In this document: in pieces, positions 13,367 to 24,497 of the stretch
Layout: each line of letters starts with the position of its first letter
Position numbering within the stretch: position 1 is the stretch's first letter
DNA from: Hydnum rufescens UP504
Taxonomy: Eukaryota > Basidiomycota > Agaricomycetes > Cantharellales > Hydnaceae
Assembly: GCA_014904985.1 (NCBI GenBank)
Contig: MU129016.1
Coordinates: 62,001 to 126,000, forward strand
DNA length: 64,000 nucleotides
Direction: 5' to 3'
Translations under genes and position numbers: made by a program
Notes under the pieces: generated by a model
The model's database searches: none
The model's input: the letters and a program-made list of their open reading frames with translations, nothing else
What the model was told of the DNA's origin: nothing

Positions 13367-14997
13367 ATGTGCCGTGCCAAACCACAGACCTTCTCGTCCA
13401 TCTAATGGACGAAATGTAGAGCCCGGAAAAACAAATTGCACAAGAAAATTCATTCAGTGGACCTACTGTAACTTGAGCTCACTCATGAATCCCCCTATTG
13501 TTAGCATCGGCTTGAAAAGATAACGGTGCTGATCAGTTTCAGAGATATCTTCTTAGTCCCCTAGCCCTATAGCTCGCAGGTCGCAAGGGAACCAACGAAT
13601 GGATCAGGAAGTGAGATGCCATGTTACATAGTAATTATTTATGTTTCCAAACACTAGAGTCTAACGGATCAGGCTCTATGGAATTATTCGTGTTTGCCCA
13701 CAGAATCACAAATGCTGGCGCCCGGCTCTTTCCGACTCGGATATAAACAACCACCGCGGGACCATTTTCCCTCTGTGGCCTGAGAACTTCGTCTACGTTC
13801 ACGGATGCGAATCTCACAACCGTACGGGGAAGACACCCCCGCTGTCGCCGTTCTACAGATTCCCCTGTCGCCGAGATCAATCCCAAACAGCTGCACTATT
13901 TGGTCCCGCTGCATCACGAGCTCTTAACGGAATATCAGACGAAGTGGCCAAGCTCTTCTTGGCAATATCTCCTCTGGTATTGTCTATGTAGACCTTGTGC
14001 CACGCATGGTTCGTTCCTGCGATGTTCGCGCACGCAGTGTGCTCTCACGCCACAAAGACGTATGATTGCCGCTGTCGTGGTATCGATCGAGGGTACTGTG
14101 ATGTTGATGGAATGTCAGCCTCGCTAATCGGCGATCGGTTCTGGCTCTGACAATCCCCTCTCCCTATTCCGCACTATTTTCTTTTGCTGTGGGTCCTGTG
14201 ATCGAGGCGAAAACGGGTGTAGTCTAGCATTCCAGTCATCCTTGATCAATTTGGCCTTACGCAGGGGTGAATACAAGGCGCGTGGTTTGTGATTGTGGTT
14301 ATTCATGAGGAACCAAAGACAAAAATGCGCTTCTAAATGTTTGGCCGATGGAGTATTACTGTACTGTGGAGCGGAGTCAACACATCTCTCCCCAGTTTGA
14401 TCCGAGTAGAACCCAGATACAAATAAAGGTGGGGCGATAATCATTCGATGGGTTCGAGTGCGCAGGATCGTGAGTTGGGAGTCCCAGATAGGATCAGTTA
14501 TGACAGGGAGAAGCACTCGGGTTGCGAATAATATCGAGATGAGAGAATTCCGCTTACTGCGGCAAAATTACGTTCCGAACATTGACTAGCGCGCGGGTCA
14601 GAAGCTGTCGGAAGGTGGTATATATCGATTTCGAGCTTCATAGTGATGATGATGCACTCGGGAGAAAATTCGCCACATGGAAGATTATCACGGTCCATGG
14701 TATCCGACAAGGAAACAGTGTGCACCTTAATGGGGGCAATTTATACATCTCCATCTTAGGGTTATTCAACTGTAGGGATAGAACACGATAGATTCTAACT
14801 CATGCCGCCGGAAGGAATAATGGCGTGACTTCCCGTTGCATGTAGGGTGGATGCAGCTACATATGGATTTTCACCCTCACCTGGACTTCGGGAGCGATGA
14901 AGTTTTGGACACCCAGAAGAGGAAAATTACTTGGTATTTCGCTTGACTTTCATAATCGTCCATGAATATCGTAAAAGGTACATGCTTTTGTACAGCT
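13367..14997. other. Long convergent 3' gap between TRP1 and SEC17, no gene seen
   Basis: About 1.6 kb between two 3' ends. Several short frames on both strands have no family likeness and no consistent splice pattern. Nothing supported. Confidence 0.45.
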
Positions 14998-16179
14998 CTA
15001 CGTAAGGTTTTCCTCCGCCTCCTGGATGCCTTGCTTGATCCTCAATAAGATATTTGTCTTCCAATTATCGAGTTTAGTGATTTGATCGTACTCCACTACC
15101 GCCCTTGTATAGGCGTCTTCATCGTTGGCATCGACGGCATCAGTGAGAAGAGCGAGGAATTTGGATTCACGCGTAGAAGGGAATGTAACATCCTGTATCG
15201 CGTACTTGTCCTGATTCCGGCGAGCTGTCACTGGGTCCTAACACGTAGAAATGTGAGGACCCGAGCGGAAGGCAAGATAAAATATAACGAACACGTGCTG
15301 CAAGTGCACACAGGCCCGCACGTAGCCAGTATTCTTTTACGCTGTATTTGGTGAGCGAAGAAGACAGAGAATGATTCGCAACCTGCTCATATCTCGTGAC
15401 CGCTTGGGTGAATTGACCCAGTTGGGCGTGCAAATCTGCAGCATCCTTGAAACACCCATTAGCAGTTCTACAATTCGGATGTAGATCAATGAATCAGGAA
15501 GAGACCGGAGGAGTAGATAAGCACTGACGCATTAGCGTCCTCCTGTGAGTACCAGTCTCCAGCGCGCTCAAAGCTTTCACAAGCTCGACCCAAATCGCCA
15601 GACTCCTGGAGATATATCTGGGCTATTTCCTTTTCTCGATCTGCTGCTTGGCGGAAGCGACCGAGAAGAGTGAGAAATGTAACGGTCGAAGAAAGGGCCC
15701 TGATAGCAACTGGCGATGCGATTAGGTGGCATCAGTCACTTTCCAATACGACCGTGGACCGTAGAATTCCTCACGATCGGGATGGCCCTTCTTATACTTG
15801 AGTAAAATAAAATCCTAGTGAACCCACGAGCTCAAATCAAGCTGATCATGAGCACCTACACTCTTAGCAGCATTCCACCATGCATTGGCAGCGTCATTCC
15901 GCTCGCCTTGTTTCTCGCGACACTCAGCTTCCTTCGCAAATGCATCCCCGCTCTCCTTAAATAGTTTCTCTAGCTTGAAAGAGTTGGCAGCTTGCCTTGT
16001 GGTTATGGGGTCAAATACTCTAGCGTTAGCACCCACCTGCACGGCAGCAAGCACATAACTCACTGATAGAGATCGCCGGCCTCTTCAAATTTAGATGATG
16101 ACGACGTGAACCATCCTGCACTTGAGTTATACTTCTTATCGGCCTTCGCAAGCAGTACTTGCGCTGGTGAGGGGGCCAT
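14998..16179 (-). CDS. SEC17: SEC17 / alpha-SNAP, SNARE disassembly adaptor
   Basis: Alpha-SNAP recruits the NSF/Sec18 ATPase to SNARE bundles after membrane fusion. The start at 16179 (MAPSPAQVLLAKADKK) is chosen over an in-frame upstream Met because it matches the family N-terminus. Seen in order: GWFTSSSSKFEEAGDLYQ, then QAANSFKLEKLFKESGDAF and AWWNAAKS, then YKKGHPDREEFYGPRSYWK near 15760-15810, EIAQIYLQESGDLG near 15600, DLHAQLGQFTQAVTRYEQVA near 15380-15430. It ends with the conserved tail DNWKTNILLRIKQG and acidic EAEENLT before the stop at 14998-15000. The C-terminal Leu-rich tail that stimulates Sec18 is present. About six short introns. A foldback repeat begins 60 bases upstream of the start codon and may affect its promoter. 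Confidence 0.93.
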
Positions 16180-16239
16180 TTCGTGAATATGGGGAACGTG
16201 GAGGAAATCGCCGCGGAAGATGCCGGTACTACCGCATAG

Positions 16240-17058
16240 CGTTGGCACTTTCGGAAAATTGCGAAAAAAAGACGCCCATCTCAAAACACTCATATCTCAT
16301 GCAATATTGCTCAGAATCCATTCGGAATCGGTCAATTGCACTCATATTCTCCGTGGCTATCTTCAAACATAAGGGCAGGCACTGAATTCCACTTCTGAAG
16401 TTTGAGCTGATTTTTCTCACCATCAGTGATTACTTGCTATGCAGAGCAGCTAGAGGTGGCATTTTTTAATATGACCTTCATACACATTCCCTCTATCTGC
16501 ACACAAAGTTTCAGGACAAATGGATTATTTTTATCAATATATTTCTTACTGCTTGCATATACAGTGCCACCAAAAGTGATCCATTTGGGGTGAAATTTTG
16601 GATGCAGACGGGGGACATCCATGGAAAGAGCATATTAAAAAATGGCACCTCTAGCTGCTCTGCATGGCGAGTAATTGCTGATGGTGAGAAAAATCAGCTC
16701 AAACTTCAGAAGTGGAATTCAGTGCCTGCCCCTATGTTTTCAGATAGCCATGGAGAATATGAGCACAATGGACCAATTCCAAATAGATTCTGAGCAATAT
16801 TGCATGATAAGGCTCCTCGGTATTAGTATTAAATCCGTATTATAACCTATTATAATAGGTTACTATTACTATTAATTACTAGCTGGCCAGTCATACCTCA
16901 GTAATCGATTATAATAGGTTATTAATACATTACATACTTTAACCTATTAATTACTCTGTTGGAGTAATAGGTAATCTAACCTGAGAAGCCTTATTGCATG
17001 AGATACGAGTGTTTTGAGATGGGCGTCTTTTTTTCGCAATTTTCCGAAAGTGCCAACG
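16240..17058. repeat. Large foldback element (long imperfect inverted repeat)
   Basis: Two arms read as reverse complements: left arm 16240 to about 16525, right arm about 16573-17058. Outer ends are CGTTGGCACTTTCGG (left) and CCGAAAGTGCCAACG (right). Inward the pairing covers GACGCCCATCTCAAAACACTC, GCAATATTGCTCAGAAT, CTCACCATCAG and GCAGAGCAGCTAGAGGTG, ending with AAATGGAT around a loop of about 50 bases. The right arm carries a 186-bp insertion plus its 8-bp duplication; without it the arms are each close to 290 bp. No transposase is present and I could not identify a target duplication outside the arms. Likely a non-autonomous foldback transposon or an inverted duplication. Confidence 0.8.
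16808..16993. mobile_element. Nested hAT-like MITE with 8-bp target duplication
   Basis: This 186-bp AT-rich segment interrupts the right arm of the foldback element. The left arm shows the uninterrupted site, so the insertion borders are certain. Its ends are TAAGGCTCCTCGG and CCTGAGAAGCCTTA, imperfect inverted repeats. The bases TTGCATGA occur just before (16800-16807) and just after (16994-17001), an 8-bp target-site duplication as hAT transposons make. It holds a perfect 20-bp palindrome at 16843-16862 and further copies of the motif AATAGGTTA. No coding capacity. Confidence 0.85.
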
Positions 17059-17075
17059 TTTTTGCAACAGCTGTC

Positions 17076-17227
17076 ATGAGTCGAGCTTCAGCGAGACAGT
17101 TCCTGGTGAGTCTCGAGTCCCTCGCTAACTATGACTCATTTTTTTACAGGGTGAAAAAGACTGCATTCAAGTGGTGGAACTCGATAAGTTTGAGGCAGGT
17201 CGTGGTGTGACCAGGCTTTCCTTTTAA
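17076..17227 (+). other. Short two-exon reading frame abutting the foldback element
   Basis: ATG at 17076 reads MSRASARQFL, then a textbook intron (GTGAGT donor at 17106, TTTTTTTACAG acceptor ending near 17150), then GEKDCIQVVELDKFEAGRG and VTRLSF to a stop at 17225-17227. At 37 residues it may be the last exons of a gene whose 5' part was displaced by the repeat, or a true small gene. I do not recognise it. Confidence 0.35.
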
Positions 17228-17496
17228 AAGTTCAGAAAAGGATTCGGGACGGCAACGCTACAGCAGATCATGCCTTTTTCTGACACCCTTAAAGAGAATA
17301 TACTTAAATACTGCTGTTAAGCACACTTAGAGTGATTGTGTGCGATGTTAAGAGAGCTTTCTGCTCGCGGGCGGCATCACTACGCAATGGGCGATGGGAG
17401 TGAATCGTAAAATATGCTTCCGGCCCCAACTTATAGAAACGGCGACTTGTGCAATTTTGCCCTCCCTCACCACCATCTTCCCAACAAACATAACTC

Positions 17497-20163
17497 ATGG
17501 CCTTCAATCCCAGTTCGCAATCTACTCGGCTGCAATGGCTTTCTACTCTCACGCCTGGTGGCGATCCCACTGAGGACTCCCGGTTTCACCGCAAAGTGGG
17601 TGGCATTTTTGCAGCTCCTGTGGGGACATGATGTTCGGGGAGCTGATTCGTCCCTGTGTTTACGATCTCCACAGACGTCCATCATAGCTACTATTGGTGC
17701 GTTTCTAATTCGTATTACGTTTCGTGATCCCCGTCTTCGCTTCTACGTTGCTGGTTTGCTAACGAACGTGCGCGCGGACTTTCAAAAGGTCCCAAGGTCA
17801 ACAATGTCCAGACTTTGTCACAGCTCAGGAAAGCGGGCATGAACATCGGTCAGTTTCCTGTTCTTTCCAATACAATTTTTCTGCGTCCTGATCGAACCAT
17901 CCTTCGCTGTGCAATTTATTTACCAATTTCCCATCACTCCTCCAGTACGAATGAACTTCTCTCATGGGGAGTACGCATATCATCAGTCTGTGGTGGATAA
18001 TGTTAGGAAACTCGTGGCCTGTCAGTACAATATTCTACTTCCATATTTCGGTCACAATCTGGACCCTGATTTTTAACGTTCGATCTATGCGGGTAATATG
18101 GAATTCTGATCGTTATCTCAATCCTTAGCTGAGCCCGGCCGTCCTCTGGCCATCGCCCTCGATACAGTACGTTCCATCTTTCTAATTGCTGTCGCCAGGG
18201 TCACGCTGACACTTTTTGTGCAGAAAGGCCCTGAAATCCGTACCGGCGTGATGCGCCCTGGTCTTGAGGTGAATCTAAAACTTTGGTTTCTGCTCGTTCA
18301 AGATCGGAAGAACCCTCAACATTACAATCCCAATGTTTCTGTGTAGGAAGTCAAAATTAATGCGGATCACGAATTCATTGTTACCAGCGACACTCAATAC
18401 GCCCAACTTTGTGACGACAAGGTTTTGTTTGTCGACTATGTAAGCTTGTGTTTTCGACCCGTATTTCCTCGAGAGGCTGATGCCTGTTTTCGGTTAGCCT
18501 AATATCGTCAAAGTTACCGCTCCTGGGAAAATGATTTATGTCGATGATGGTACGTACTCCATGTAATGAGGCCTTGGCGGTGGCATCGCAGTAGCAAAAT
18601 CCGTTTGCAACCCTTGGCAAAACTTATCGCCCACTAATTCATCCGCGCTTCGCGAGAGTGTGGTTAAAGTTTTGTAAAGGTTTGCAAGGGGTCTTCCTGC
18701 TGTGATACCCCTAATACCTGTGATGCTAGGTCTTACCATGACCAAATTCTAGGTATTCTTTCTCTCCTAGTCCTCTCTATCGAAGGCAAGAACATTCGCG
18801 TGCGCGCCGTGAACAGTGGCACAATCTCATCGCGCAAAGGCGTGAATCTACCCAAGACCCCGGTGGATCTCCCCGCGCTCTCCGAGAAGGACAAGAAGGA
18901 CTTGAAGTGGGGCGTGAAAAACGGCGTGGACATGATTTTCGCATCCTTCATCCGACGTGCTCAGGACGTGATAGACATCCGTGAAGTACTCGGACCTGAC
19001 GGGGCCTCCATCAAAATCATCGTGAAAATCGAGAACGAGCAGGGTGTCCAGAATTTCGATGAGATTTTGAGGGAAACAGATGGCGTTATGGTTGCCCGAG
19101 GTGATTTGGGCATCGAAATTCCCGCGTCACAGGTTTTCGTTGCGCAGAAAATGATCATTGCCAAGTGCAATATCGCGGGCAAGCCCGTCATCTGTGCTAC
19201 GCAGATGCTCGAGGTGAGGAACACCTCTTTCATCGTACTGCCAGAGGTAGGCGGATCCTGACAGTTTGTGATAGTCCATGACATATAATCCACGGCCTAC
19301 TCGCGCCGAAGTCAGCGATGTTGCGAATGCTGTCCTTGATGGAGCTGACTGTGTTATGTTGTCTGGGGAGACTGCAAAGGGTTTATACCCCATCCAATCC
19401 GGTAAGATCGCCCACGCTGGATTCATTAACAATGAGCAGCAAAACTTACATTCCAGACCCAAAGTGTTGATGATGGCCGAGACGTGCTACCTTGCGGAAT
19501 CCGCAATCTGCTATCCTCCACTCTTCGACGAACTCCGCGTCGCCGCCAGGCGACCCACCGAGACTGCAGAGACTGTAGCTCTGGCTGCGGTCGCCGCTGC
19601 GTCTGAACAGAATGCTGGAGCGATTCTCGTTCTCTCTACTAGTGGGAACTCGGCCCGATTGATATCCAAATACCGTCCCGGTGTGCCTATCATCACAGGT
19701 ATAATTTTCCTCTTATGTTTTGTTCTCCAGTTCATCTGATTTGATATGTATGATATCCAGTTACCCGGAATGAGCAAACCGCTCGACAGATGCACCTTCA
19801 TCGTGCATGCTATCCGTTCTGGTATCCTGAGCCCCGAGGTATTGCTGAAGGCCAGTGGCAGCAGGATGTGGACAATCGTATACGGTCAGTTCCCATCCTG
19901 CTCTTCACGAGTGCAAATTATTGATCCTTGGACAGATTTGGTCTGCGCTCCGCTCTCGAGCTGAAGATTTTGAAGCCTGGCTCCACTGTTGTTGCCGTGC
20001 AGGGTTGGAAGGGCGGTTTTGGCCACACAAATACCCTTCGAGTGCTCTCTGTGGTGCGTGCTATCTCTTTGTTGTAATGTATATAAGTATTTTGACAGTT
20101 CCCCGTTGATGTGTGCAGCCTACTGATGCCGCTGACTTGGAGGGCATTCCTTTGGGAGCGTAA
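17497..20163 (+). CDS. Pyruvate kinase
   Basis: Glycolytic enzyme converting phosphoenolpyruvate and ADP to pyruvate and ATP in the cytosol. The start [18 protein letters not shown] is followed across introns by [33 protein letters not shown] (substrate-binding Arg and Asn), [15 protein letters not shown], the B-domain segment, [29 protein letters not shown] (active-site Lys and Glu), [47 protein letters not shown] and the regulatory C-domain with [15 protein letters not shown]. Stop 20161-20163. More than ten short introns, dense in the 5' half. No frame breaks found. Complete by comparison with the family. Confidence 0.96.
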
Positions 20164-20919
20164 ATGTGTTCGGTGATTACCAAAAGTGTAGATTACCATA
20201 GCAAATTGTTTGCACATCCAGGTACCTTTAGAGAATTCAAGCACGTGTGTCCCTCACTATGTACATCGGAATGTTAATATTGTGTTTTCATTCTAACATG
20301 CTGCCTATCCAAAACAGCGCTTTCCGCCCCCTCGAATGAACACCCTTGATCCCCCTGGTATGTTTCTTTTTCTATGCTGTACGTGAAAAATCAGGTTGTT
20401 CAGACGAGAGTTGCATGGAAGGTTGATGCAGCATTGATATGATGTATCGCGGTGTGATTCGAGTGGTCATAAATGACTACTGTGTGTGACTGCGACCTGT
20501 ATTGAGTCTATTCTCTATCTTATTTCGCTTCCATCACCCTCGGTGATGATCCTCTGCGTCTATTCCTGGTACTATAGATAAGGATTTATTCTCTAGCGAT
20601 ACTACGTACAAACAGGAGGGAACAAGTCTTGACCCATCCACTTTTAATTTTTGCCCTTTTTATCTGCGATGAACCTTCTAGTGTCTACCTACCTCTGTTT
20701 CGACTTATTCCTCTACCTTAGATCCCAGTATCCAATCCATGCCTTCCCTGTTAGTTACTGTACATTATTGCAAACAGAAATGGGAATGTTTACAGTGACA
20801 GAGCTTCTGACATGCGATTACATAACCCCCATCATCGCATACTCTTGTTACGACTGCGAGGCTGAAAAACTGTTGCAGCATCTCGTTGGGCGCGCCGAAA
20901 TCAACTTAGGCAACCCATT
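20164..20919. other. Intergenic region between pyruvate kinase and glycosyltransferase
   Basis: About 750 bases holding the pyruvate kinase 3' region and the glycosyltransferase promoter. No supported gene or repeat. Confidence 0.45.
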
Positions 20920-23469
20920 ATGCCCTCTTTGTACAGTATCCCATCACTTTCAGGGAGACAAAGACTCTCACCTCTCCCATCATTCTCCAATGCTGTACAC
21001 GAAAAACACCATCTCACTTCGTCCAGTAGAGACTATCGCACCTCATGGATAACTCGGGTCGAAATCCCCATACCATTCGTCCCGAGTCGGCGTATCCAGC
21101 TCATTATTCCCCTTCCTCCACGGTTTGTCGGGAGCTTACTTCCCTCTGCACGCTCCGGGAGAAAACGCAATGGAACAGTCCTCATTCTCATAGCTTTCTT
21201 GTTTTTATGGACGATCTTTGCATTTACCAAGCGTTTTGCAACGCGATCCAAGACATGGCCTCAACCGTTCTCGGGTGACCCCCCTACGCTCGTCTATGAA
21301 CGTGCGGATTTACGACGCATGTGGCTCTGGGAAATCGCCAGCGGTCATTACCCAAGTAATCGACCTCGTAAGGGACTTCTATGCAGTCTGGTGCTTCTCT
21401 TTGCTCACATGCGAGCTTCCTATCTTTCTTCCCTTCTTGCAGTACCAGTCGCGGTTGGCTTCCAGTCGATGCCATTAAATCCTGGCATCCCAAAACCTCA
21501 GAAAAATAACTTAAGTGGTCTCTTGAATGCCACAACTATAGGCACCGGTGTGTCACGCACGTACTTCCATGTCAACGTCACAGATCCTTCGTTTCCTCCG
21601 CGACCAGTGCCAGGGAGCGTCCTTGATCTAGACATCGTACAAGACAATTGTGAATTCAGTACTAACCAAGTATTTTGTTTTTGTCCTCTCCCACCATTGC
21701 TACTTGGCCCTGACGTACTATTATCCTTTCATAGTATGTACGAGACTGCCTTGAAGTCCTACGTATGGGTGCTGGACTGGATAACGGGAAATCCATTCGA
21801 CGTGGCAACGCTGACAAGTGGAAGCACATATTTACTGAGGGAAAAGATGCGGATGGAATGACTCAAACGACGCCAGTCCTGGCGAACTTTCTTGATGAGG
21901 CCAATCCCAACGAAGGATTAGAATTCTCTCGAAAAGCCCCGCGTGAACCACCTTTTCTTAATTACCCGCCTCCCAAACCATCCACTCCGTATCCCTTGGT
22001 CGAAAACGGTCCCTGCGATCCTGCTCATCCCCAGGATATACCACATATTCTGGGCGGGCCCATTCACCGACAAACCCTATATCGCCATCCTCTCATTCCT
22101 GTTTACCCAAAACGTTGGTCTCCATCTTCCGAGGAATTCACCCCCATCCAAGGAGGTCTGCCGGCCCCAGATTTGGTTATGGATCAATCCTGGACCCGCT
22201 GCAGCTATCGCCAACCCTCGTGCGCGCAGTGACATGTACGAAACTCTGGCTGCGAATCCCTGGTCAGCCCCCTTCTTGCATCCTCGATTCGAGGACGTCG
22301 TCAAGTTCAAGCTGTGGAATACTACGGAACAGCTTGATGGGGTACCAGAAATCAAGGACGAGTGGCGAATCTTTGGTGGGAGCATATTCAATTCGGGTGG
22401 ATACGTGTATGAAGTCAAGATCGACAAGGAGGCTGAGAAGGCCTCTAGTGCGGGTGCCTCCTCCCTGGCGAACGATACGCTGACTACGGCCGAGGAACCC
22501 AGGAAGCAGCAGAAAAATGGGATCTACGACCGTCTTGGTTCGAAGTCGCAACAGGATTATGATCGAATGTCAGTCATCTTATCCGACATGGCTCGCTTCA
22601 TTCTCTGTCATCGTTTTGGAGGCACTTATCTTGATGCGGACACGATTTTCTTACGGGACTGGGAAGAACTCTGGGGTTGGAAAGGGGCGTTCGCATATCG
22701 GTGGTCGCGGTTGGAGAAATATAACACCGCTGTGCTTCGGTTAAATAAGGGATCTGCGCTCGGGTCGTTCTTATTCAGAACGGCTCTGAAGAACGATTTC
22801 GACTTTCATCCCATGACTGTCTCACGGTACACCAAGGAGGGACACATGGAGGGGTTACTCCTTCGTCTCCCAGATGCATTGTTCGATTCAGCGTGGCTTA
22901 ATACGGAAGGCTACCAGAACGATAGACCACCTTTCCCTTATCTTACGGAGTACGTCTGTCTGATTGAAGTGCCTGATCGAACAATGCTGAGTGCTATATG
23001 CATTTGGTCGTAGCTTCCATCATTTGTTCTCTTTACCAAGGGAGCATGGGGCGGCGCCTTTAGCGCTGGGATTCGAAGGCTTCTTCCGTGGTGCATTCTC
23101 GTACCATTTCCACAACTACTGGTGCGTCTAACGTTCTGCATTGATCTCCGATTGTCGCTTTCTTGAAGAGGCCTTTTCTACTTGCAGGTGGGAACCTTTC
23201 GATCCCTCGCGCAACTGGCCTGATCTTGGTCTAAGATTTATCAAAAGTGAACGAAAAGGAAGAGAAGAGGCAGCAGCAGCCTCAGCGGCCCCAGCTACAG
23301 ATCCCAAGGTCTTACCAAAGCCAATACCTGATCCTCATGTCATGTCGAGGAAAACGTGACAGATGATATGCGAGATCTCTCTTGGGCTACTGTGCTTAAA
23401 AGAACTTTTGAGGCGTACATCCGGGGGGAGCGACCGAATATGTATGGGGAGTACATTAACTGGTCATGA
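20920..23469 (+). CDS. Type II membrane glycosyltransferase, GT32-like (DXD sugar-binding)
   Basis: Start MPSLYSIPSLSG; one hydrophobic segment (VLILIAFLFLWTIFAF, near 21180-21230) after a basic stretch gives a Golgi-type signal anchor. The lumenal part has IYHIFWAGPFTDKPYIAIL (near 22035) and the nucleotide-sugar motif RFGGTYLDADTIFLRDW (near 22612), which carries the DXD signature of glycosyltransferases with DXD motif (Gly_transf_sug, GT32). The end reads LSWATVLKRTFEAYIRG and YGEYINWS at 23469. Two frame breaks: an extra C in the run at 22029-22032, and a shift at 23336-23345 where CATGT occurs twice in tandem. Without a fix the last 38 or so residues are lost. Introns near 21350-21440, 21670-21734 and others near 23010 and 23125. 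Sugar donor and acceptor unknown. Confidence 0.75.
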
Positions 23470-23717
23470 ACACCAAATTCGAGTTTTTTCGTACTAGGAT
23501 TGTGGGTTATTTGGTTTCTTTATACCACTTCCCCTTTTATCTTTCCCTCAGCTTTTCTCGCGCATTATGTATCATTCTTCTGGCTATCAAGCATTTAGTT
23601 ATAGGCGTCTATAGAGCGCAGTGGCTAGTTTGTAGCATATTCCACACTGGCGGTGACATACAGGTGGGGTCAATATTGCCTCTCTTGCACTCCTCTAATG
23701 TTTAATGCTTTGTCCTA

Positions 23718-24386
23718 TTACGGATGCGGGGTTTCGACCTCTGACTCTCTGCCCGAACCCTTTACGAAGGGGGCCGCTCGAAGACACTCAGGACAGACCA
23801 CCTGGGCATCTTTCCCTCTTTCCCATGCCTGAGGCCCTCGCGCATCGTTCCCTCCAAATTCGACCATAAGTCCGGCCTTGGGCCACTCGCACCAAATTCC
23901 AATGGAGCCAGAAGATGGTCCGGTACCACCCCCCTTGCGCGCGGGTTCCCCAAGTGCTTCGACGAATGCTTTCCCAGTCGTCTCCGGGGTGATAGCTAAA
24001 GTCCGTGATGAGGGGGAAGAATGAGAAGTGCCTTGAGCCACAGACTCATCCGTAGCACCATCCGGGATTGATATCTCGATAGGGAAAGATGGGAATACCC
24101 TGAACAAGGCATTTATGATCTGTCGCGAATCTTTCTTCTGCTCATCGTCCGTTACGAGCACGTTGTACACGTCGATCCCCGTTAGTGAGAGTTTCTCCAA
24201 ATTCAGGTCGTTCTCCGCCGTCCCAGCCTTTGGCTTGTAGCCAGACGTTGGGGAGAAAAGGAAGCTGAGGCCAAGAGGAAAATAGTTATAATAGACTGCG
24301 TCTGGGTACCCCTTGACCTCATGCTTGACAGAAGTGGTTGACAGATCAGAAATATACTGCAGCAGAGCAGGAGTGGAGGGTCTCAA
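23718..24386 (-). CDS. Unrecognised protein, intronless 222-residue frame
   Basis: Starts MRPSTPALLQYISDLSTTSV and continues HEVKGYPDAVYYNYFPLGLSF, then KLSLTGIDVYNVL, VFPSFPIEISIPD, and GIWCEWPKAGLMVEFGGND; C-terminal CPEC-like pair (VVCPECLR). No signal peptide or membrane segment. The amino-acid mix is that of a real soluble protein and the frame is clean, but I do not recognise the family. It lies head to head with the TFIP11 gene, with 111 bases between start codons, so the two probably share a promoter. Confidence 0.6.
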   Translation of the reverse strand: MRPSTPALLQYISDLSTTSVKHEVKGYPDAVYYNYFPLGLSFLFSPTSGYKPKAGTAENDLNLEKLSLTGIDVYNVLVTDDEQKKDSRQIINALFRVFPSFPIEISIPDGATDESVAQGTSHSSPSSRTLAITPETTGKAFVEALGEPARKGGGTGPSSGSIGIWCEWPKAGLMVEFGGNDARGPQAWERGKDAQVVCPECLRAAPFVKGSGRESEVETPHP

Positions 24387-24497
24387 GCCCAGCAGATTCG
24401 TGCAGCATCTTGCGTTATGTCCCCACTTAGAGGCTTCCTAATCGGACTCCAGCCCGGCAAACACCGACTAGAATCTCAACACCAAACTCTTACCCGT

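Noticed and set aside
24417..24497. Upstream ATG as the TFIP11 start
   Set aside because: The second in-frame Met gives the basic-then-acidic beginning typical of the family; the extra 27 residues are unlike it.
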